Positions 44,931 to 56,035 of a stretch of 64,000 bases of DNA are shown here, in pieces. Both the position numbers and the translations under genes were made by a program. The notes under the pieces were generated by a model. That model saw only the letters and a program-made list of their open reading frames with translations. It did no database searches and was not told where the DNA came from. The stretch lies in the NCBI GenBank assembly GCA_021234155.1, contig JAJEKV010000091.1:2921501-2985500 (forward strand). The letters are read 5' to 3'. Each line of letters opens with the position of its first letter. Within the stretch, counting starts at the first letter, position 1. The DNA is from Isoetes taiwanensis. Taxonomy: Eukaryota; Streptophyta; Lycopodiopsida; Isoetales; Isoetaceae.

Positions 44931-47902
44931 GATGTCCCTGAGGTAGTATTTTGTGTTTTAACCGATATTGGCTTTTTTTCTCGAGATTCTTCTATAAGAT
45001 CTGTGATTTTGCCAATAGTGATAACTCATCATGTTGTTGCCCTTTGCTCTTAGTTTATTTCACATAGCGTGTTAGTCAAGTCTGGACCGCTTTCAATTGA
45101 TTAGTCTTTTCAGTTTTCCAATTTTATGACTACATTCTTGTCTGGGACTATCACAGACTTATGGTCTTTTGGATGTTTTCCATTTGGTGGGCACGTTTTT
45201 TCAGTTTTTAGGTTGTATGTCATTTTGCTCAAGGTGCTCATTCTTCTATTGGATGCTATTCAGTATTTGTGCCCCGCTCTTCTTGACTCTTGCATTAAGC
45301 ATAGCGCCCTTATTTCACTCATGGTAGCCTTTTTAGAGGCGCTTTGTAGTTCTTCTATCGCAATTTTTCATTGAGACCGCTTTTGTATGCGGCATTATGG
45401 TGATGTGCACATTTTCATGGCATATATTACATAGTTCTCCCCATCGTTGTTTTTCCAGATTTTTAGTTGTTTTGATTATCTATCTTGTGTTCGGCATTGA
45501 GTTGCTCGGGCATTGTTTGCAAGTTATGGATCTCATTGAGCTATTCATTTATAGGGTCTCCTATAAATTTTCTAGTTGTTTATCATGTTGTTCCTTGTTC
45601 TCCTTCTTCGCTTTGAGTCATCCTATTTGCGCTACATCAGTTTCCTTTGCCCCTTTTTTGTTGTTCAGGTTATTCTTGCCTTCGTGCAACTCTTGCTCAC
45701 TTTCTTATTTTTCGTCCTCCCATAATTTGGGTCCTGTGGGTTGCTTTTCCAGTTATGCTGGTCCCTCTGGGTTCACGTCATTACCCTTGTTTCGACATCT
45801 TTGAACTTTTTCTGTTGATCTTGCTCCCTATATATGTAGTTCGGTTAATACTAATTTTTCGCATATTGGTGGTTTGGCATCATGTTTTACGCATGTTTCC
45901 TTTGTCAACTAGTCTTTCACTCGTTTTTGGTTCATTCTGTATTTAGCCATTTGCTCCATGTATTCTCGTTGACTTCTTTTCGCTATTTTAGTTCCTTTTT
46001 TAGTTCGCATTTCTATTTGTTTTTTGATCCACATTTCATTAGTTTCATATGTGTTTTCTTTCGTTTGTTTATTGACTGTGTGGATCCTTCATTCGCTTCT
46101 TTTTCGCTCAAGTTCCTTTTTATCTTTTATTCAATTACCCTTTTGAATTGTCTTTACTCTATTAGCCTTATGTAGTCTTTCTTCTTGATTTGTAACCCTC
46201 ATTTGATCTATTCTAGTCATCCTTTTTGCCAATGTGTTCATATCTTTTATTGCTCTTTTGTTACTTGTTTCTCTGCTTTCGATATGTTATGTTCAATCCC
46301 GTTGTACCAAGTTGGTTTGGCTGTTTCAATCCACTGCTGTGTTTCACAACATCAGTAAAGCGGTGAATCGATATCTTAGCCTTTGCTAATGGTTTTTATC
46401 TGTTGTCTATTTTCTTAATGGTCAGTTATATAGTGGTTGTTTATATTCGGTGAGATTTAGTAGTACACTGGTTTGCTTTCTTTGCATGGCTCGACCACTT
46501 GGGTCATGTTTTTTTAGGTTTTGATGCTTTTTCCATTGAGTTATCATTGTTCTTTGCTACATTGCTCCATGGTTTCCACATTCTATGCTTTAGAGTGCGA
46601 GTGGTTGGTCTCAGTAATTCCATTATTTCCTATTAGCTTCGTTTGCTCTTTTTATTTTTTGTCGTTTCATTTGCTCCATTTGCACTTTCATCTTGCCTTC
46701 TTTGTACCATTGCCTTAAGCTACTCTTTCAAACTACATTGCCTTCATTTGACTCTTTATCATGTTTTATATACTCTCTTTAGATTTTTGGTACCATGGGT
46801 TTCAATTTTCCATTTTCCTGCCTAGTTCTCTTCTTGCATTTGCTAATCCTATGTTTTTTGTTACGTTTCCAACCCATTGCCCCCGCGGGCTTGGTTTTAG
46901 CCCTGGTTGCTCACTTTTTTTCTAGGATTTCCAAATTTTCAAGTACTTTATGCCTTTATTTCTGGTTGTTCAAGTTTGTCAATAGGTTTCTTTGTTTTTA
47001 GGCGTTTTTACTTTTGTCATTTAGGTATTCTTTTGGCTCCTTTTTACTCCCATTTTTATGCTTTTATGTTTTCCGCTTTGACCCTTTGTTATCTTCGCTT
47101 TTTAGATTTGTTTACGCTTTTGCTCCATATGTCCTATTAGCTTCCTCGTTTCATTTGTTTCAATGATCCTTGTGGACTCATTTCTCCCTTTCTTTATTCC
47201 ACATTTTCAACTGCTCTATTAGATTGACTTGCTCCATTATGGGTTATTGTGCTCCTTTTGTTATACGCCCCTCATTATCCTCAAGAGACTCCATTTGATA
47301 ACATTTCTCTATTCGATTGTGTATGCCATGTTCCCTTCATTGATTTCTTTTGGCTTGTTGTTTTGTTTCACATTACCCTTTTAGTTGTGTCAGTTCTTTT
47401 CTTTGTCTTCTTTGCTCCTTGTCTTTTTTGCTAGTTAGGATACTTGGATTTTTGTATCTTTGTTAGTGTAGTATGTATTGGTGCATTGGCCATTTGCCAT
47501 CGCCACTCTATTGATGTCGCCGTTCATGGCTCGCTGTCGTTGTTCCATAAGTTCCTTTCAACATCTCTTTTGGCTGCAGACTTTTCCATCTTCTCCTTCA
47601 TTTTATGCTTCTCTTCCATCTTCCACGACAATTGTTCCATTGTGTCCTCCTTCTTTCTCCTTTGTCAGGGTTCATCCCTCTCTGCTTCTTCAGCTTTGTG
47701 GTCGTTCCTCTTTTACCATATTTTCTATCGTGACTTATATGTGCATTCTCGCTTTGTTTTTATTTCAAAGGACCCTTATAGTCTCATTTCTCCCTTGCTT
47801 CCAACAGTTTTCATTTTGGCATCCTTTCTTTCTTTGTCCATGTTGAGATTTGTTCCTCTTATCGGCCGATATATATGTTCATAGGACCCATCATCCTAGG
47901 AA

Positions 47903-49240
47903 TGCCACGGTTCTATTCGATAGCAATAGAACCGACATTCCTGGATGGGGACGCCTTTTTGCACTCCCTATTTATTCAAAGATCTTTTCATTTTTTTCGT
48001 CATCTGCTCTTCTCTTGAGCTAGTTTTCTCGCTTCTCTATCCTACCAGTTTCCCTCACCCTCCCTCCCTTTGATGGTTTGTCCAGACTTTCTTATCCTGT
48101 TTTTTTTTCTCATTCCCCTTTTCATTCCATTTTTTTTTTGTCAGATTGACCATCTTTGTCTATGTTTCCATATTTTTGGGTCCCTTTGCACCTCTAGATC
48201 TTCTATGGTTTCCTTTCGATGTTTTTGATAGTACCTATGTTCTTATTCATCAGCTTTTCTCGATGTGGCACTTTAGCCTCCTCGGGAGGCCTACTCATTA
48301 TCTCGTTCTTCTTCAGAGTCTATCAAATCTTACGTACTTTTCAAGTAAGCCTTAGGCCCTCGATATCCTCGTGCTTTTTTTTTTTTGTAGATATATATAT
48401 TTTCTTATTTCTATTTTTTCTTGTGTGGCTCTGTAGCCTCCGCTGACTTCTTATCATTTCATTCTTTCTCGGCATGGCTCATTTGACTTATTTTTCTTGT
48501 TCATTTTCTCTTGGACAATGTTTATTATTCATTTTCATTGCGTGTGGATCCGCTTCTATCTTGTGGGTCCGGTGTTGTCGACTTTGTTTGCATAGTTTCT
48601 TTTCTCGGTATAATCTGTGAGCCTCCCGAGTAAGTATTTGCTATGCATTTTCTTCGGCGTATGGCGATGTAGTTCTCGAGGCATAACTCTTTTTCATTTT
48701 CTCTACAGTGGCAACGAAGCCTCCGAGGCGCACTAATCGGTTGTTTTTCCGCTGAGGGTCATTTTCCGCGACGGTTCCCGACATTGGTCGGTTGTTGTTT
48801 CTTTCGGCGTGGCCACAGGCCTCTCCGGAGTCTTCTTGCCTATGGCATCTAACTCGTGTGGGTTATTTTTCTTTTCAGCCTTGACTCTCGCAGGATTTTT
48901 TAAGGTCTTGTGGTTGCCGAGTCGCGGGGGTCGCTTCAACCATTTGCTGGGTTTTCCTCAAAACCCGAGAAGGTGTGGTTCTTCTTCCCGATAAGAATCA
49001 CACTGTGTCTTTCACCTTTGCATCGACCAAGTGGCGGATAAAACCATCTTTTTATGTTGTATTTTTTTAGTATCATCATGCTCTCGATGATTGTCTAGTT
49101 TCGGAGCATTTAAAGTTCATATTTCCAAATTTACCTACCCCTAGTGAGGGATCCATTTGTACTCAATGTTTTACAAAGCTCAATGAGAACACCACTTCAA
49201 TCGGCCGATATATATGTTGTCATAGGACCCATCCTAGGAA
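47903..49240 (+). mobile_element. Unclassified T-rich element, short copy (1.3 kb)
   Basis: Head-to-tail with the long copy. It has the same start (TGCCACGGTTCTATT, hairpin read as GGTTCTATTCGATAGCAAT) and the same end (CGGCCGATATATATGTTG, then CATAGGACCCATCCTAGGAA). The interior is also T-rich but not alignable by eye with the long copy beyond the first about 140 bp. It looks like a short non-autonomous relative that moved or was copied together with the long one. Confidence 0.6.
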
Positions 49241-50390
49241 TGAAGGTATTGTTGTAGCTGCCAACTTTGTTGTTGTTGCTTTTGAGGATTTGGGAGAAGA
49301 TACAGATATATATGATCTCCTGCTGGGAAGAAGGTGGATGGCCACAGTTGATGCTAGGCCAATCTGGTCTAAAGGGAGGTGCACTATTTCAAATGGTTCC
49401 CAGGTGGCTACAATTTACAACCAGGATGGCTCTTATGGCTTTAAGGAAGAGGTACATTTTATTAAAGAAATGCTCATAGAAGAGCCCTTAGGATCTTATA
49501 GCTTAACAACCCCCAGAACAAAGAAAATTGATTTGATCCCTTTGGTTAGGGAATGTGCACTACCTTTTGAGAATGGTAAGGAAGGGTGCCTATGGTTTGA
49601 TGGAGGAATTTCAAAGAAACTAAATGTAGCTTCATCTCGCAGCCTATACTAAAAGGATACTTCCAATAAACTCTTGGCCAAAGTAGGAAGAATCTTTCCC
49701 AAATAACTTCCAATGTAGCGTAGTATAAAGCTTTGATTGCAGGTCTCCAAGAGGCTAAGGCTATGGACATTCAGGTCCATACACATTTATGGAGACTCTC
49801 AATTGGTTTGCGCAGACGGGTTAGTGGTGAATAGAGGCCAAGAATGCTGATATGGAGTCTCTTTGAGAAATCAGGTAATGGGAATGCTTGCTTACTTTAC
49901 TTCTTGAAAATTACTCATATCCCAAGGGAGCAGAATTGGGAAGTCGATGCTTTTAAAGTAGATACCTTAATGACATATTTATCCGAAGGAGCTATACCAG
50001 AGGAAGATCTTGATGAATATGAGGCTAAGGAATTTTTGCCCCATATTAGTCATAAATGCATCACAAGAGGAAGCAACTAATAAAGTCATTATCAACAAAC
50101 ATGGCCAGCAAAGAAAGAACTCGTTTTGTGGGAGATCTCTTTGATACATAAAACAAGGAAGAGATTACCAAATTCTTTGAAGAAAGAAGTGATGTGTTTG
50201 CTTGGGATTATTCTGAGCTCATTGGTATCAAAGAAGAGGTATGTCAATTTGAAATCAAAATTAAGGAGGGGTGTAAACCCTGTTTTTCGAAGTTAAGGAG
50301 GATCAATGCTTCACTTTTAGATCTAATTAAAGATGAATTGCATAAGATGTTGACTAAAAATTCATGTAAATCTTTAAAACGTCCTTAAAG
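49241..50390 (+). pseudogene. Element B pol continued: protease end, RNase H, RT start
   Basis: The reading frame resumes at 49241 with EGIVVAANFVVVAFEDLGED and RRWMATVDARPIWSKGRC. An RNase H-like region follows (CLWFDGGISKKLNVASS at about 49590; HIPREQNWEVDA at about 49915). Then comes the usual N-terminal RT lead-in DVFAWDYSELIGIKEEV (50193). The element is truncated within RT at about 50388, where unrelated repeat DNA begins. Stops and shifts are frequent. Confidence 0.7.
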
Positions 50391-50700
50391 TAACTCGCTC
50401 ACTTACTTTTAGTCTTTAGTGTAGCCATTATGGTGCCAATCACATGCATCAAAGCCCGTGGGAATTAATCGTAACCTTTACCCCTTTGTCTTCCACTAAT
50501 TCCATTGATTTGAAGCCATCGGATCGAGATTCTAGAGAGGGCGAGCATGCATGTCTCGCATGCATATATTGCATGCTTTCTCCGGTTGGGAGATCACTAT
50601 ATTAGGCGCAGGTTCTTCATCAACATCTCATCGGGCGCTTTGGGTAAAAGCATGTTAGGGTGTCCCTTAAAAAGTATTATTTAGTGACCAAAGTAATCAA
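50391..50700 (+). repeat. Repeat shared with 60.4-60.5 kb
   Basis: 50505-50640 matches 60412-60540: GATTCTAGAGAGGG, GCATGCATGTC, GCATGCTTTCTC, GGTTGGGAGATC and TTCTTCATCAACATCTCAT in the same order. Family unknown. Confidence 0.7.
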
Positions 50701-51956
50701 GCCCCCAAAGGGCAACATGCTAATTAGGATCTATGCATTCAAACTAGGTCAACTCATCTTGGAAGACTAGGTCAAAGTTTGAAAGATTCTTGGTATTCAA
50801 CATTGATATGCGTGTCAAGGGATGTTCATTTTTCAAGTCAACAAGAGCTCAAGTTGAAAGTTCACAAGAGGTACTTCATTTGAGATTAAATGCTTAGTCA
50901 AGAATATTCTCTAGAAGAATCTGGTTATGAAGTTTGGAAGACATCTTTTTGAAGATTGGAAGTTAAGAGTTTGGAAGACCCCATGGTGCTTGATTCCACC
51001 CCTTAACCACCCTTATCCAATTTTTATTCATATTCTATCCTTATCCTTTGAAATTTCCTAGATATTTTCCCTACATCTATATTCTCTTTTGTTCACCCTT
51101 GCACACCCTATCATGCTTTGCCCAATCTCTTCTTTTCTAATACATCCATATTCCCCCATAAGTTATTCCCACCATTGCTTCCATATCTTTTACCTTTTTA
51201 CTTCTTACACCACATTTTTCGCAAATTTCCCTAGCCTAAGTCCTCTTGTAACCTGCTCTATACCCTTACGCCTATTTATCATTGTGCCATGCTACATGTA
51301 TACTTTGTGGAATATTCCCTAATGCCCAAAAAACTTGGTATATTCCCAAGAAGTTAGGGTTGCCATTGCTTAAATGACCCACTTCTTCAACTTTTTTTAT
51401 GAGTAACCTCTTAAAACCATGGCCTAGCTTTGCAAAACTATAAAATACCTGCGATATTCCCCGAATATACGGCAAAAATACGAAATCGTGATCGCTATTA
51501 TTCTCGTAAAAATACAGCCGAGAACCCTAAATTTCTGCTTCCATCTTGAATCATGCCGGATTTGGCTCCATAACCCTCGAAACTTACCTATTCTCACCTT
51601 CCCGCCTTCTAAGAACCGAATAAACCCATCAATCAAGGCTAAGATTAAGTAAACATTTGAAAATCAAGCTATATACTGTGGGAATCGATTAAAAGAACTT
51701 TTTGAAGGCCCATAAGTACTCGGGATCCTACATTGATCATTGGCCGAGCAAGATCCTGAACGATCCTTGAAGTTCCCGAGCTCTCCTCAATTGGATTTTA
51801 CAAGATCGATTGACATTACTTTTAAAAAAATTATCTTATGACTTGTGATGATTATTTTCCTGTGATTAAAGCTATGAAGCATCCTTATCCATTGTTATCA
51901 TGATATATTTACCTTCATATCAATTTAAATTGATTGCCAAGTTGTCAAATCCATCT
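50701..51956 (+). mobile_element. 5' LTR of Ty3 element A, 3' truncated
   Basis: GCCCCCAAAGGGCAACATGC through AAATCCATCT matches 57987-59217 almost base for base; most differences are small indels at CAG/CTG words. The first bases (TGTTG) are replaced by ATCAA, and the last about 680 bp of the LTR, the primer-binding site and the gag start are missing, so gag begins abruptly at 51957. Confidence 0.8.
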
Positions 51957-53776
51957 TTTGATTCCAGCATGAGTGCTAATACTTTTCTGAGGATTTTTGA
52001 AGATTACTACAGGGATTATGGCTTCAAGAAAGGATGCAAGTTCTCACAATTTGAAAAATGCTTTAAAGAGGAGAGTGAAGCTGGTGCTTGGCTGACTTAT
52101 GAGAAGCTTATGGGAACCACTTCTTGGGATGACCTTATCACCAAGTTTTTAGACAGGTTTGGAAAGCTTGCTGCTCCTAAGGACCTTGTTAATGAATTGC
52201 AAAATTTCTCCATTTATGCAGGTGAAAGTGTTAGTCAGTACAAGGAAAGATTCAGCATCTTCATGAATAGATGTCAGAAAGTCCAAGTTACGGTCTCCAC
52301 GCTCTTTTTGGTGTCTTCTTTCATCAAAGGCCTATCTTCTAGACCAGAAATTCATAGAAAACTTATCAAGATTCAAGCTGCAGAAGGTTTTGATTCCATC
52401 TACAAAGTTTTTGCCAAAACTACTGAATTGACCAAAATGCTTTCTATCCTCCAGAAAAACACCATAACTTTCATCATGATCCCTTTTACCCTGATGCCAC
52501 TGATGGCCCTTATGAACCTCACCATTCTGTTCCTATCTATGCTGTGCATAAAGAGAAGAAAAAAACCAAAGATGAAGAGGCTGATTCTCAAATTTCAGAA
52601 GTCAAAGCAGACTTGACAAAGGTAACTGAAGCTTTAGCAGAAGTGACCAAGCAACTTGTGGAGCTCAAAGCAAGAAGGGTAGGTAGAACTTATCCTGAAT
52701 GTATTCATTGCAATAGAACTTCACATCCAGCTGATATTTGTTATTGGCAAATATGTCCTAAATGTAAAAAGAAAGGTCATTTTGGTAGGGAATGTCCAGT
52801 TTGTGCTTTTTGCAAGGAGATTGGTCATACTGACCTTAGGTGCTCTGAAAAAGAATATTTTGCCAAGCAAGAGAGGGAGAAGAAACCTGAGGCAACTCCA
52901 CATGTAAGGTTTGCTGAATCTACTAGTTCTATAAGGTTTGTGCAGGCTACAGAGATGCCAAAGACTGAGGAAGTGATGGTGGTACAAACCAGGAGCATGG
53001 GGGATACCCATAGACCTGCTGAGCCTAACAAATTTGTTCCAGAGCATTCCAGGAAATCAACATTGCCACTACCCCCTGTCATGGAAGCTCCTCCCCAAGA
53101 AATAGCTCCACCTCCTCAACAAAAGTATGGTAAGAGAGATCAAGATCTTGATGAGTTGGATGTTTTACTGAAAAATTCCAAAGTAAGTGTGGACTTATTT
53201 ACCTTATTAAAAATTGCACCTGGTTATAGGAAAAAGTTATTGCAACAAACTACTTTTAGTGAGGCAGTGGCTTGTGTAGGTGTTGCAAATGCCACTAATC
53301 TTATTTTGGCTCAAAATGAAGAAGACCCAGGTGCATTTATGTGTTCAGCTACTCTAGGAGATTATTCTTTTTCCAATGTGTTGCTGGATGGAGGTTCACC
53401 TCTAAATATCATGCCTTATCATGTTATGAAAAAATGTGGGCTCGAGATAGATAAAAGGTCATCTGTTTTGTTAAAATCCTTTTCTAATGCTAAAATAGCA
53501 CCAGTTGGAATTGTGACCAAAGTTCCTGTTAATACTGAAGGCATTGTTGTAGCTGCCAATTTTGTTGTTGTTGCTTTTGAAGATTTAGGAGAAGATGCAG
53601 ACATACATGATCTCTTGCTAGGGAGAAGGTGGATGGCTACTGAGCTTGATGCTAGGCCAATCTGGTCTGAAGGGAGATGCACCATTTCAAATGGCACTCA
53701 AGTAGCTACATTTGCAACCAGGATGGTTCTTATAGCTTCAAGGAAGAGGTACACTTTATTAAAGAAATGCTTATAG
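51900..53776 (+). pseudogene. Element A gag, zinc knuckles and protease
   Basis: Two overlapping frames (51900-52616 and 52544-53776) encode capsid-type gag (FLRIFEDYYRDYGFKKGCK, LTYEKLMGTTSWDDLITKF, YAGESVSQYKERF), a coiled coil (SEVKADLTKVTEALAEVTKQ) and three Cys-x2-Cys-x4-His-x4-Cys knuckles at 52700-52845 (CIHCNRTSHPADIC, CPKCKKKGHFGREC, CAFCKEIGHTDLRC). A Tat-type protease follows at about 53390-53700 (VLLDGGSPLNIMPY, then DLLLGRRWMATELDARPIW). One indel near 52454 separates gag from the rest, and another near 53705 ends the frame. The first 19 codons of the gag frame are LTR sequence. This is the best-preserved retroelement coding region here. Confidence 0.85.
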
Positions 53777-53799
53777 AAGAGCTTCTAGGATTTTATAAT

Positions 53800-54330
53800 C
53801 TAGCAACCCCTAGCACAAAGAAAACTGATCTGATTCCTTTGATTAGAGAGTGTGCACTACCTTCCCGAGAATGGAAAAGAAGGGTGTTTATGGTTTGATG
53901 GAGGGATCTCAAAGAAACTAAATGTAGCTTCATCTCGCAGCCTATACTAAAGGATACCTCCAATAAACTCTTGGCTAAGGTAGGAAGGATTTTCCCCAAG
54001 TAACTTCTAATGTAGCAGAGTACAAGGCTTTGATTGCAGGTCTTCAAGAAGCTAAGGCTATGGATATTTCAATCATACACATCTATGGAGATTCTCGTTA
54101 GTTTGGCATTGTGTTAGTGGTGAGTATCAGGCCAAGAATGCCGATAGGGAATCCTTGAGAAATCGTAATGGGAATGCTTGCTTACATTTTACTTCTTGGA
54201 AAATTACTCATATTCCAAGGGAGCGTAATTGGGAAGTGATGCTTTGTGCAGAGACACTTTAATGACTTATTTATCCCAAGGAGCTATCCCAGAGGAAGAT
54301 TTTGATGAGGACGAGGCTAAGGAATTCTCG
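53800..54330 (+). pseudogene. Element A RNase H domain, located before RT
   Basis: RNase H-type motifs in order: WFDGGISKKLN (about 53890, first Asp), AEYKALIAGLQEAKAM (about 54016, catalytic Glu), HIYGDSR (about 54080, Asp) and an end motif HIPRERNWEV (about 54205, final Asp lost in a shift; element B keeps NWEVDA). The AEY.ALIAGL and GDS signatures are those of the second, archaeal-type RNase H of Tat retrotransposons. In the Tat elements I know, that domain follows RT and the first RNase H; here it precedes RT in both A and B. Frames are broken at CAG/CTG-derived sites. Confidence 0.65.
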
Positions 54331-54414
54331 TCCTATATTAGTTATAAATGCATCACAAGAAGAAGCAACCAATGAGGTTATAATTAATAAAAATGGCCAA
54401 GCAAAGAACTTTGT

Positions 54415-55260
54415 TTGTGGGAGATCTCTTTGACACACAAAACAAGGAAGAAATTACCAAAATTCTTTGAAGAAAGAAGTGATGTGTTTGCTTGGGATTA
54501 TTCTCGAGCTCATTGGTATCAAGGAAGAGGTATGTCGTTTGAAATTAAAATTAAAGAAGGGTGTAAACTCGCTTTTCCGTGGTTAAGGAGGATCAAAGCT
54601 TCACTTTTTAGATCTAATCAAGGAAGAGTTACATAAAATGTTGGATGCTGTGTGTTATTGTGGAAACTATTAATCCCGAATGGGTGTCATGCATTGTTCC
54701 AAGTGGGAAAAAGAATGGTGCTTTGAGAATTTGTATAGATTATCGAGATTTGAATAAAGCCACCATAAAAAGATTGTTATCCTTTACCTTTTTTAAAGGA
54801 AATTCTATATGTCTGTTGGCAGGAAAAAACATGTACTCATTTTTGGATGGTTTTTCGTGGTTTAATCAGATCAGCATCAAAGAGGAGGATCAGCCAAAGA
54901 CTTCATTTATCACTCCTTGGGGTACATATGCTATGAAGAGAATGCCATTTGGCCTAATGAATGCCCCAAACCATTTTCAAAGAGCAATGGATGTTATTTT
55001 CAAAACCATGTCTCAAGAGTTTAGGGTGTATTTAGATGATCTTTATTTGGGTTCTCATTCTACTAACCATGTGGAATTACTTGCAAAAATTTGCTCTTAT
55101 GCAGACTTCTGGAGTTAATCTAAATCCAAAAAAATGTATCTTTTTTGCATCTAAAGGGCAGCTATTAGGACACGAAGTATCCAAATTGTGGTATTCAAGT
55201 TGCTCAGATAAGATTGAAGCTCTCAAAAAGCTAGCACCTCCCAAGAATCTAAAGCAAAGT
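54415..55260 (+). pseudogene. Element A reverse transcriptase
   Basis: The lead-in VFAWDYS (about 54487) is followed by a 157-codon frame (54645-55118). It carries GALRICIDYRDLNKATIK, YSFLDGFSWFNQISIKEED, PKTSFITPWGTYAMKRMPFG, LMNAPNHFQRAMDVIF and the catalytic box FRVYLDDLYLGSH, with Leu in the Tyr-x-Asp-Asp. The next frame continues with LNPKKCIFFASKGQLLGHEV. All finger and palm motifs are present; frame changes at about 54500-54640 and 55090 interrupt it. Confidence 0.85.
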
Positions 55261-56035
55261 TAAGAGTTTTATTGGTATGACGAAGTTTTCTTAGAATGTA
55301 TATTCCAAATTTTGCTCATATTTTAAGTCCCATTTCTAAGTTGACCAGTGGTAGGTAAATTTTCTAAATGAAAAGTAAGCACATACCCATTACATGGACT
55401 TCAGAATGCCAAGAGGCTTTTGACTTTCTCATTTCATCTATATGTGAAGCTACTCTTTTGAAAAACCAGATCCGAGCATGCCATTTGAAGTTTATATCAA
55501 TATACTAAAAAGGCCATAGGTTTAGCCATTTTTTTGCAGACAAGCATACTATAGTCTTTGCAAGCAAACAATGGACCGCTTCTTGAAGAAAGATACACCG
55601 TAATAGAAAAAGTGTCAGCCGCTTCCTCATGTTTCTTATTAAGCAAGGACATTTGCTTTCAAGAGCCAAGTTCAAGTTCATATGAAGCAAAACCCAATGG
55701 GCTTGCTATTTGGTAAAGCAAAACCAAAGATCCAGAGATGGGCTTGTAAGTTGCAAAAGTTATGATATTTTCAGAAAAGAGTTGCACCCGACGTGATCTA
55801 AATCCTAGCCTCTACTTGCCTTATATATTTTTTTGACCATGAAGATGAATTGAATACTATCGACACTTCAATTTGCAAGAGCACATTTAGAGGTAACTCA
55901 AGGAGATCAAGCCACGAGGATGGCAAAGAAACCTATTAGAGATTTTTTTACAACATGGGATCATCTCTCCAAGCCTCACTCCCAAGTCAAAAAGGAGACT
56001 CAAGGACAAGTGCAGGCAATTCAAGCCGATAGACA
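55261..56035 (+). pseudogene. Element A post-RT RNase H region, decayed
   Basis: Frames with many stops keep traces of the Ty3-type connection/RNase H: TWTSECQEAFDFLISSICEA (about 55390), KAIGLAIFLQT (about 55510), then a run ending in KPMGLLFG-like sequence (about 55690). No catalytic set can be read. This is the position where Ty3 elements carry their first RNase H. Confidence 0.5.

Larger units (their letters stand above)
42642..47902 (+). mobile_element. Unclassified T-rich element, long copy (5.3 kb)
   Basis: Begins TGCCACGGTTCTATTGCGAT and ends ATCCTAGGAA. Its first about 140 bp and last about 42 bp recur in the neighbouring short copy, but the interiors differ. A hairpin with an 11-bp stem (GGTTCTATTGC / GCAATAGAACC, loop GATA) lies 7 bp inside the left end. 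The plus strand is strikingly rich in T over most of its length. Many long plus-strand frames result, full of Phe, Leu and Ser, which I do not regard as genes. The insertion is clean: host codons on both sides rejoin with no base lost and no target duplication beyond a shared TG. No LTR, TIR or transposase was recognised. Confidence 0.6.

Noticed and set aside
45397-47884. Runs of 60-146-codon plus-strand frames rich in Phe/Leu, looking like membrane proteins
   Set aside because: They arise from the T-rich strand, overlap in different frames, share no motif, and lie inside an element whose copies have unrelated interiors.
42642-49240. Reading the T-rich pair as an LTR retrotransposon with 1.3-kb LTRs
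   Set aside because: The end sequence of the short unit is not found 1.3 kb into the long unit, the units do not end in CA, and there is no PBS or pol.
51900-51956. The first 19 codons of the gag frame as a genuine gag N-terminus
   Set aside because: The same bases occur in the 3' LTR at 59161-59217, so this is LTR sequence; element B shows a different gag start (MAPKCKF at 40924).
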